From Treponema sp. (lineage in GTDB: Bacteria; Spirochaetota; Spirochaetia; Treponematales; Rectinemataceae): a stretch of DNA of 6,919 nt. How positions within the stretch are numbered: position 1 is the stretch's first letter; the number at the start of each line of letters is the position of its first letter. Location of the stretch: positions 1 through 6,919 of the forward strand of contig JAAYWE010000285.1 in the NCBI GenBank assembly GCA_012516755.1, in the 5' to 3' direction. Shown here one piece after another: positions 1 to 4,479 of the stretch. The notes beneath the pieces were generated by a model. That model was not told the origin of the DNA. It searched no databases and saw only the letters and a program-made list of their open reading frames with translations. A program made the translations under genes and the position numbers.

Positions 1-759
1 GCCATGCTTCGGCTTCATCAGGGATACAATCTTTACAACATGGGTTTGACCGCAGGTTTTTTGGGGCTTTTTGCGGCTTCGCTTTCCCATGCGACGGGCG
101 CAGACATTCTACCTATTGAAATATGGGGGACGGCTCATAGTCCAATTCTTATAGCTTTGTTACCTATTGTTTTGCTGATTGCTCTTTTTTGCATTGTGAA
201 GGAAGATCCCAAGAACATTGTCGCTCTATTTCGGCATGCCTATTTGGATTTCCGCAAGATTCTAGGCATGAGCGGCAGGCTTCCGAGTGATTTTTCCGAC
301 TTCGTATCGACAAAGGGTGCCTTTCTAAACATGATAGTATTAGGACTGTCCTTCTGGCTCTTTATGCTAATTATCGAAGCTCCTTTCAATGGGCCCGTCT
401 TGGGAGGGCTTTTTACGATTCTTGGTTTTTCATTCTTTGGAAAACATATTAAGAATGTTTTTCCGATTGTGCTTGGTATCGTGGTGGCAATTTTCGTATT
501 CGATAAGGATTTATATGAGCCGGGGCCGCTTTTGGCCATCCTATTTGGGACGGCACTAGCGCCTCTTTCTGGAGAATTTGGGCCTTTATTAGGCTTTGTT
601 GCGGGATTCTTGCATCTTGTTATTGTGGATAGAACATGCTTTTGGCACGGAGGTATGGCTCTCTACAACAATGGGTTTGCGGCGGGGCTTACCGCAACTT
701 TGATCGTTTCGGTTATCGATTGGTATCGGTCGAGTAAGGTCGCAAACAAGGTTGAATGA
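1..759 (+). CDS. DUF1576 family membrane protein, C-terminal part (5' end outside window)
   Basis: The reading frame is open at the left edge (an Ala codon precedes the first ATG at 4), so this is the C-terminal ~252 residues of a longer protein; DUF1576 proteins are usually a little over 400 residues. It is very hydrophobic, with segments near residues 15-30, 47-64, 107-125, 131-147, 151-166, 176-190, 195-208 and 224-237 (numbered from the ATG), so it should lie in the cytoplasmic membrane. The hallmark is a motif of the form HxGxxLYNxGxxAG that occurs twice, at residues 5-18 and 215-228, which implies an internally duplicated architecture. The family has no established function that I know of; transport or membrane sensing are guesses. 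A polar loop (about 66-105) separates the two membrane halves. Its TGA stop lies 52 bases before the next gene's likely start on the same strand, consistent with an operon. Family assignment is fairly confident; function is unknown. Confidence 0.85.
   Translation, partial: AMLRLHQGYNLYNMGLTAGFLGLFAASLSHATGADILPIEIWGTAHSPILIALLPIVLLIALFCIVKEDPKNIVALFRHAYLDFRKILGMSGRLPSDFSDFVSTKGAFLNMIVLGLSFWLFMLIIEAPFNGPVLGGLFTILGFSFFGKHIKNVFPIVLGIVVAIFVFDKDLYEPGPLLAILFGTALAPLSGEFGPLLGFVAGFLHLVIVDRTCFWHGGMALYNNGFAAGLTATLIVSVIDWYRSSKVANKVE
16..57 (+). repeat. Internal protein repeat, copy 1 (HxGxxLYNxGxxAG)
   Basis: These bases encode H-Q-G-Y-N-L-Y-N-M-G-L-T-A-G, residues 5-18 of the DUF1576 fragment. The same spacing of His, Gly, Leu-Tyr-Asn, Gly and Ala-Gly recurs 630 bases downstream. 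The match is at protein level; the DNA copies have diverged, so this is an ancient duplication rather than a recent repeat. Confidence 0.75.
646..687 (+). repeat. Internal protein repeat, copy 2 (HxGxxLYNxGxxAG)
   Basis: These bases encode H-G-G-M-A-L-Y-N-N-G-F-A-A-G, residues 215-228 of the DUF1576 fragment. It is the second copy of the motif at 16-57 and lies just before the last membrane segment. Confidence 0.75.
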
Positions 760-809
760 GCAAATCCAGGCCGATTGAGGGCTTCTTAAGCCAAGCAAGA
801 GGAGAATGA
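756..809 (+). other. Possible 17-codon mini-ORF bridging two genes
   Basis: An ATG at 756 overlaps the TGA stop of the DUF1576 gene as ATGA (756-759). It opens 17 codons (MSKSRPIEGFLSQARGE) and ends at TGA 807-809, which overlaps an ATG at 806 as a second ATGA. A weak AAGG lies four bases before the first ATG. It could carry ribosomes across the gap and couple translation of the flanking genes, or it may be chance. The peptide has no recognisable domain. Confidence 0.25.
798..804 (+). promoter_or_regulatory. Ribosome binding site (AGAGGAG) that decides the next start
   Basis: AGAGGAG ends at 804. It lies 7 bases before the ATG at 812 but only 1 base before the ATG at 806. Normal Shine-Dalgarno spacing therefore favours 812, although the ATGA overlap at 806-809 would suit reinitiation at 806. 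Confidence 0.7.
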
Positions 810-811
810 GA

Positions 812-1195
812 ATGAAAAGGCACGATCTATATGTACAACTCATAAGCGAGCTTGCTAATTATCTTTTGCGCAACAATCCGAAAAAGATGGTGATATCTCT
901 GCATCTCGAAAACGATGGTTTTCATATAGTCGCTATAGATGATCGGTACCATAGCGATGAAGAGATCGCGGAAATAGAGCAAGGTTTGAAGATGCATCAG
1001 AGACCGGAACTTGCCTCTTACTATGGGACAATGCTAGGCCGAGATCTGTTAGGCGACGCCCGGCTCGAACTCATCGGCTATCATGTCAAGGGTGCAAAAG
1101 TGGAAAAAATTCCCGAAGGGGGTATTATGATAAATCTCTGGGTAGGATCGGATGATTTTAATCCCGCGATGTTTACTATTGATGAAAAAGCATAG
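812..1195 (+). CDS. Small cytoplasmic protein of unknown function, possibly GHKL-like
   Basis: This encodes 127 residues with no signal peptide or membrane segment. I do not recognise the family by name. I chose the ATG at 812 because the AGAGGAG at 798-804 is 7 bases upstream; the ATG at 806 would add Met-Arg. The predicted pattern is a helix (about 5-21, containing E-L-A-N), a strand pair (26-43, ending A-I-D-D), a charged helix (47-62), a short Gly-containing stretch (72-81, G-T-M-L-G-R-D-L-L-G), a strand (84-91) and a final strand beginning G-G-I-M-I-N-L-W-V (103-111). The order resembles the N box, G1 Asp, G2 Gly region and last strand of GHKL/HATPase domains, but the DxGxG motif is missing, so ATP binding is doubtful. 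It lies between the DUF1576 gene and sbcB, 32 bases before the latter, and is probably cotranscribed. That this is a real gene is well supported by its RBS and context; any function is speculation. Confidence 0.8.
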   Translation: MKRHDLYVQLISELANYLLRNNPKKMVISLHLENDGFHIVAIDDRYHSDEEIAEIEQGLKMHQRPELASYYGTMLGRDLLGDARLELIGYHVKGAKVEKIPEGGIMINLWVGSDDFNPAMFTIDEKA

Positions 1196-1227
1196 AAAAT
1201 GCCTATAGAAGATAGAACGAAATAAAG

Positions 1228-2685
1228 ATGGCAGTATCAATTCTATGGTATGACCTCGAGACCTTTGGTCGCAATCCTAGGCACGATCGCATCGCGCAGT
1301 GCGCTTTTATAAGGACGAATATAGCGCTCGAAGAGGTAGCAGAGCCAGTCGTTATGTACTGTAGGCTTCCTCTCGATTATCTTCCTGATCCCGAGGCATG
1401 CTATATACATGGCATTACTCCTCAGGAAGCCGAAGAGAAAGGCTTATCCGAATATGAGTTCTCTCAAAGGATACAGCGCGAAATGAGTGTTCCAGGCAGC
1501 ACGGTGACAGGCTACAACTCCATCCAGTTCGACGATGAGTTCATTCGCAATCTTTTCTATAGAAATCTTATGGATCCCTACAGTCGGGAGTACAAGAACA
1601 ACAATTCTCGCTGGGATGTAATAAATCTGATGCGAGCCGTCCACGATCTCAAATATGAAGGTTTCGAGTGGCCAATAAATGGCGAGGGCAACCCATTGTT
1701 CAAGCTTGTTGATCTTGCCAAAGCACAAAATGTTGCCCATGAGAATGCTCATGACGCCCTCTACGATGTAAGGGCGACTATAGGCCTTGCCCGCAAGGTG
1801 CTCGAGACTTATCCAAAGCTCTTCGAATGGTATTACCGCCACCGTCGTCGCGAGAACTTAGCGCGCCTTGTAGATCTCTCTCGCCGGGAGAATATGCTCG
1901 TACACACTTCACAGCGCTATACGAGACAAGGTGGTTGTTCGACGGTAATAACTCCCTTAGGGCTACTGGAAGATGATCGCCATGCTCTTGTGACCTATGA
2001 TTTGCGCTTCGATCCTAAGCCTTTTTTATATATGTCCGAAGATGAATTGCGCGACCTTTTATTCTCGGAGAGGCAGGAAGATGAAAAGATTCGTCCACCT
2101 CTCAATATGGTTCGCCTCAACAGCTGTCCCTACCTTGCTCCTCTCAGCGTGTTAAATCGACAAGCTCGAGCGCGGCTGGGTATCGATCTTGTGGAATGCA
2201 GAGAGAATCTGCGTATTCTCGAGGCAAATCCTGATCTTAAAGTGCGCTTCATTGCTGCCTATCGATTTGAGAGAAAATCGGTTGATGAGCTTGATCCTGA
2301 ACATGCCTTATATGCCGGCGGATTCTATTCAGACGAGGATCGCAGAGAACTGGAGCGTTTCCATAGAGAGTTAATGAATAGCGGTCCACAGGCTGCAAAA
2401 AACGAGTTTCTTCGCATTCGATTTCAGGATCCAAGAATTCCAACCCTAATGGGCAGGCTTCTTGCGCGCAATTTTCCTGAAACCTTGACGGCTGATCAGC
2501 ATTTATCTTGGAAGAAGCATGTATACGGATGGCTACAGCTTCCACAAGAAAAAGGAGCCACCGCCCTTTCGGATTATGTGAGATTGGAGAGAGAATTGCA
2601 GGAAATGTCTCCGGATGATCCGCGAAGGCCTATAGCTATGGCGCTTATTAAATGGAAGGATAAGCTATGCAGTCAAGCCATCTGA
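1228..2685 (+). CDS. sbcB: Exodeoxyribonuclease I (ExoI)
   Basis: ExoI degrades single-stranded DNA from 3' to 5' and acts in mismatch repair and recombination in the cytoplasm. The 485-residue product matches the E. coli enzyme (475 residues) over its whole length. The DEDDh exonuclease domain (about 1-190) keeps every catalytic residue: D9 and E11 in Y-D-L-E-T-F-G, D102 in Q-F-D-D-E, H175 in N-A-H-D-A and D180. These correspond to E. coli D15, E17, D108, H181 and D186. Other conserved blocks are the H-G-I-T-P-Q-E-A stretch (61-68), N-L-F-Y-R-N (108-113) and N-S-R-W-D (126-130). The SH3-like and helical C-terminal parts follow, with the C-P-x-L-A-P block, L-Y-A-G-G-F-Y-S-D-E-D-R and A-R-N-F-P. 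The start at 1228 is set by the alignment; the upstream ribosome site is poor. It sits 32 bases after the small unknown gene, and a 194-base gap follows, so it probably ends this operon. I see no truncation or missing key residue. Confidence 0.97.
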   Translation: MAVSILWYDLETFGRNPRHDRIAQCAFIRTNIALEEVAEPVVMYCRLPLDYLPDPEACYIHGITPQEAEEKGLSEYEFSQRIQREMSVPGSTVTGYNSIQFDDEFIRNLFYRNLMDPYSREYKNNNSRWDVINLMRAVHDLKYEGFEWPINGEGNPLFKLVDLAKAQNVAHENAHDALYDVRATIGLARKVLETYPKLFEWYYRHRRRENLARLVDLSRRENMLVHTSQRYTRQGGCSTVITPLGLLEDDRHALVTYDLRFDPKPFLYMSEDELRDLLFSERQEDEKIRPPLNMVRLNSCPYLAPLSVLNRQARARLGIDLVECRENLRILEANPDLKVRFIAAYRFERKSVDELDPEHALYAGGFYSDEDRRELERFHRELMNSGPQAAKNEFLRIRFQDPRIPTLMGRLLARNFPETLTADQHLSWKKHVYGWLQLPQEKGATALSDYVRLERELQEMSPDDPRRPIAMALIKWKDKLCSQAI

Positions 2686-2710
2686 AGATTGTTTTGCTGC
2701 GTGATATATT
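2682..2710 (+). promoter_or_regulatory. Possible promoter (extended -10) after sbcB
   Basis: TGATATATT at 2702-2710 is an extended -10 (TGN followed by TATATT, five of six consensus bases). At a 17-base spacing lies CTGAAG (2682-2687), a poor -35 that overlaps the sbcB stop. Transcription would start near 2717 and leave a leader of about 160 bases before the SH3-like gene. It rests only on a consensus match in the single sizeable intergenic gap. Confidence 0.3.
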
Positions 2711-2828
2711 CTTATATGTATAGGTGGGTGCGAGTAGCAATGTATGCGTTCGGGGCTCAAAATGAAAGCCGCAGATGATTTTTCGTCTTTCTGCTCGCAT
2801 ATCAAGAAATGAAGTATGATAGGAGGCT

Positions 2829-2843
2829 GGCGCTGGTTGCGCC
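2829..2843 (+). promoter_or_regulatory. GC-rich hairpin between AGGAGG and an upstream ATG
   Basis: GGCGC and GCGCC pair around a TGGTT loop. The stem begins two bases after AGGAGG (2821-2826) and ends three bases before the ATG at 2847, which is in frame with the SH3-like gene. Folding would bring that Shine-Dalgarno to an effective spacing of about 5 bases. Whether it is used is unknown. Confidence 0.35.
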
Positions 2844-2867
2844 GTTATGGGCACCCAGACGTCATCA

Positions 2868-2873
2868 AGAAGG
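2868..2873 (+). promoter_or_regulatory. Ribosome binding site (AGAAGG) for the SH3-like gene
   Basis: AGAAGG ends 6 bases before the ATG at 2880. That start also puts the signal peptide directly at the N terminus, so I prefer 2880 over the in-frame ATG at 2847. Confidence 0.6.
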
Positions 2874-2879
2874 TGTGCT

Positions 2880-3371
2880 ATGAAATATCGATGGTTTTTT
2901 GCGATTTTTCTGGCTCTTGCGGGTTTGACAATTCTCTCGGCGCAGGAAAAGTCCCTGGAGAGCACCATGCTCATCAGGGTCGAAAAAGCCGCAGTTAGAG
3001 CCGAGCCTTCTTTTGTTTCGCCGGCGCTCTCTTTTGCCGCTTACAAGACTCCAGTTGCCATAATACGCATCGAAAACGACTGGATATTTGGCTTTGTTCG
3101 GGGACTAAATAGGCCGGGATATATCCACATGAGTGCACTTTCTCCAGTCAAAGTCTCCTTGAACCCTGACGATGTCTCCGATCCACCTCCACTGCAGGAA
3201 ACTGAGATTGTCCTTGCTGGCAAGGGCTTTTCATCTAGTCTTGAATTGTCGCTCAGAGAATCAAGTGCTTTCGACTTCGAAGCAGTGGATGCAATGGAAA
3301 AGAATAGCTATTCTTATGCGGAATGCCTGGCATTTATCCATGGCATAGATATTTTGGAAGGAGAACCATGA
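2880..3371 (+). CDS. Secreted SH3-like domain protein
   Basis: The product has 163 residues. Residues 1-21 form a typical signal peptide (M-K-Y-R, a hydrophobic core, then I-L-S-A before Q22), so it should be exported to the periplasm. Residues about 30-90 look like a bacterial SH3 domain: a strand with V-R-A-E-P at 39-43, then a strand ending N-D-W-I-F-G and a G-Y-I-H-M-S segment (80-85). Such domains usually bind cell-wall peptides or proteins. A linker rich in Pro and Asp follows (95-106), then a C-terminal block beginning E-I-V-L-A-G-K-G-F (109-117) that I recall from small spirochaetal proteins next to M48 proteases; this is memory, not a search. The start at 2880 has an RBS 6 bases upstream. 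The next gene's GTG lies one base past this stop, so the two are almost certainly cotranscribed and may act together. No catalytic residues are visible; an accessory or targeting role for the protease is inference. Confidence 0.8.
   Translation: MKYRWFFAIFLALAGLTILSAQEKSLESTMLIRVEKAAVRAEPSFVSPALSFAAYKTPVAIIRIENDWIFGFVRGLNRPGYIHMSALSPVKVSLNPDDVSDPPPLQETEIVLAGKGFSSSLELSLRESSAFDFEAVDAMEKNSYSYAECLAFIHGIDILEGEP
3356..3363 (+). promoter_or_regulatory. Ribosome binding site (GGAAGGAG) with two possible starts
   Basis: GGAAGGAG lies within the end of the SH3-like gene. It is 9 bases before the GTG at 3373, which opens the protease frame, and 4 bases before the ATG at 3368, which overlaps the previous stop as ATGA but opens a frame of only 18 codons. 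Confidence 0.65.
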
Positions 3372-3372
3372 G

Positions 3373-4458
3373 GTGCGGAAGATTGTGCTTCAATCTCGCG
3401 TGCTATCGGTTATTCTTGCGCTGATTCTTATCCTACCGTTTTTCGCATCTTGCACCATAACGCCGGAGTCTCTTCAGTTTTTTCTCGATCAAGCCTTGCT
3501 TCAGGGCATGATTACGCCCGAACAATCGCGGCTCATTTTGGAAGCGGTGCGCTCTTTTCAAATCGAATCTGAACCCTTCACCTATGAGGAAGAATACGTT
3601 ATAGGGAGAGTAGTCGCCGCCGCCGTGCTGTCTCAGTATCAAGTTTATGATCAGCCTGAGCTAACAGCCTATATAAATAAGATAGGGCAAGGGTTGGCAT
3701 TTTATTCAGCCAGGCCATGCCTGCCGGAGGGATATCATATATTGGTCCTCGACAGCGAAGAAGCGCATGCTTTTGCTGCGCCGGGCGGATTCGTATTGAT
3801 AACAAGGGGGCTTCTGAAGCTGACAGGCAATGAGGACATGCTTGCGGCTCTTTTAGCACATGAGATATCTCATACAGCGTTGGGACACGGATTATTGGCA
3901 CTCACGAGCTATCGCATGGGGGATTTAGCAAAATACTATGTAATGCTTTCCACAGAGAGCGCGCAGTCTTACAATAAGGAGGCTATGGAGCTGTTCTTGG
4001 CGGCGGTGCATGATTTTGTTTCTCTGATATCTGTGCAAGGTTATTCGCAAGTCATGGAATTCGAAGCAGACGCCGAAGCGATGCGCATGCTTTACGAAGC
4101 CGAGTATAGACCTTCAGCCCTCGGAGATTTTGTAGTAACGCTGGAGAATTCTAAGGATGAGCGTTTTCAGCAGTATTCGATGCAGCATCCTTTGGCCGAA
4201 GATAGACTATCGAGAATAGGCAGCCTTGCTGAGGAATATTCTCAACGAGCCGAGCTCGAACACCGCAAAGAATGCGTACAAAGACTGGATTCGCTTCTGC
4301 AAAACGAAGATGAGTCGTGGCATAATAGTAATCTAGCTTGCGAACAAGGCTTTCTTGATTCTGGATATGAGCTCGCAAAGGAGAACTTAATCATCAGCCC
4401 TGTGTCTCTCGAGCTCTTGAGGCAAGAGCGCTTCGAAGCCATTCGGCCTCTATTCTAG
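3373..4458 (+). CDS. M48-family zinc metalloprotease, predicted lipoprotein
   Basis: The 361-residue product begins with a lipoprotein-type signal: M-R-K, a hydrophobic stretch (8-24) and F-A-S-C with C27 as the likely lipidated residue. The protease would thus be tethered to a membrane facing the periplasm. The M48 domain spans about 73-290. It contains A-F-A-A-P-G-G-F (133-140), the zinc-binding HEISH motif (H163, E164, H167), the third zinc ligand E229 in E-F-E-A-D (229-233), and the closing Q-H-P-L-A-E-D-R block (271-278). This is the BepA/LoiP-like type associated with outer-membrane protein quality control in other bacteria; the substrate here is unknown. Residues 291-361 form a charged C-terminal extension without a recognised domain. 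The start is GTG at 3373, one base after the previous stop. No in-frame ATG lies between it and an upstream TAG at 3346, and later starts would damage the signal peptide. A 21-base gap leads to the cyclase gene. The catalytic set is complete, so activity is expected. Confidence 0.92.
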   Translation: MRKIVLQSRVLSVILALILILPFFASCTITPESLQFFLDQALLQGMITPEQSRLILEAVRSFQIESEPFTYEEEYVIGRVVAAAVLSQYQVYDQPELTAYINKIGQGLAFYSARPCLPEGYHILVLDSEEAHAFAAPGGFVLITRGLLKLTGNEDMLAALLAHEISHTALGHGLLALTSYRMGDLAKYYVMLSTESAQSYNKEAMELFLAAVHDFVSLISVQGYSQVMEFEADAEAMRMLYEAEYRPSALGDFVVTLENSKDERFQQYSMQHPLAEDRLSRIGSLAEEYSQRAELEHRKECVQRLDSLLQNEDESWHNSNLACEQGFLDSGYELAKENLIISPVSLELLRQERFEAIRPLF

Positions 4459-4479
4459 GCAATCTCAAAGTATTTTAGA

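Larger units (their letters stand above)
2686..2879 (+). other. 194-base intergenic leader with small hairpins
   Basis: This is the only long gap in the window. It holds the possible promoter at its left end. It also has a 6-pair hairpin with one G-U pair (2773-2778 with 2783-2788, TTTT loop) and a GC-rich hairpin (2829-2833 GGCGC with 2839-2843 GCGCC). A 7-base inverted pair, TGGGTGC at 2725-2731 and GCACCCA at 2851-2857, could close the whole region. Neither hairpin is followed by a run of T, so I do not call a terminator for sbcB. I recognise no riboswitch class. Confidence 0.4.
2809..2883 (+). other. Possible 24-codon leader ORF overlapping the SH3-like gene
   Basis: An ATG at 2809 opens 24 codons that end at TGA 2881-2883, giving an ATGA overlap with the ATG of the SH3-like gene at 2880. 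The peptide begins M-K-Y-D-R-R-L-A-L and is basic and proline-containing, with no known domain. No good Shine-Dalgarno sequence precedes it, and the perfect AGGAGG at 2821-2826 lies inside it. It could be a coupling leader or coincidence. Confidence 0.2.

Noticed and set aside
780..792. Hairpin GGCTT / AAGCC after the DUF1576 gene as a terminator
   Set aside because: Five pairs with a 3-base loop and no T run; it sits just before the next gene's RBS in an apparent operon.
1444..1842. Minus-strand open frame of 132 codons inside sbcB
   Set aside because: It lies wholly within the conserved exonuclease domain and reads as a shadow frame.
2773..2788. Hairpin AGATGA / TCGTCT as the sbcB terminator
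   Set aside because: AT-rich stem with a G-U pair, and the bases after it (TTCTGC) are not a proper T tract.
2847..2879. Upstream ATG at 2847 as the normal start of the SH3-like protein
   Set aside because: It would add 11 polar and basic residues before a well-formed signal peptide, while 2880 has its own RBS; kept only as a speculative alternative.
2648..2974. Minus-strand open frame of 108 codons across the leader
   Set aside because: It overlaps the sbcB end and the SH3-like gene start, has no recognisable domain, and has no support for a start.
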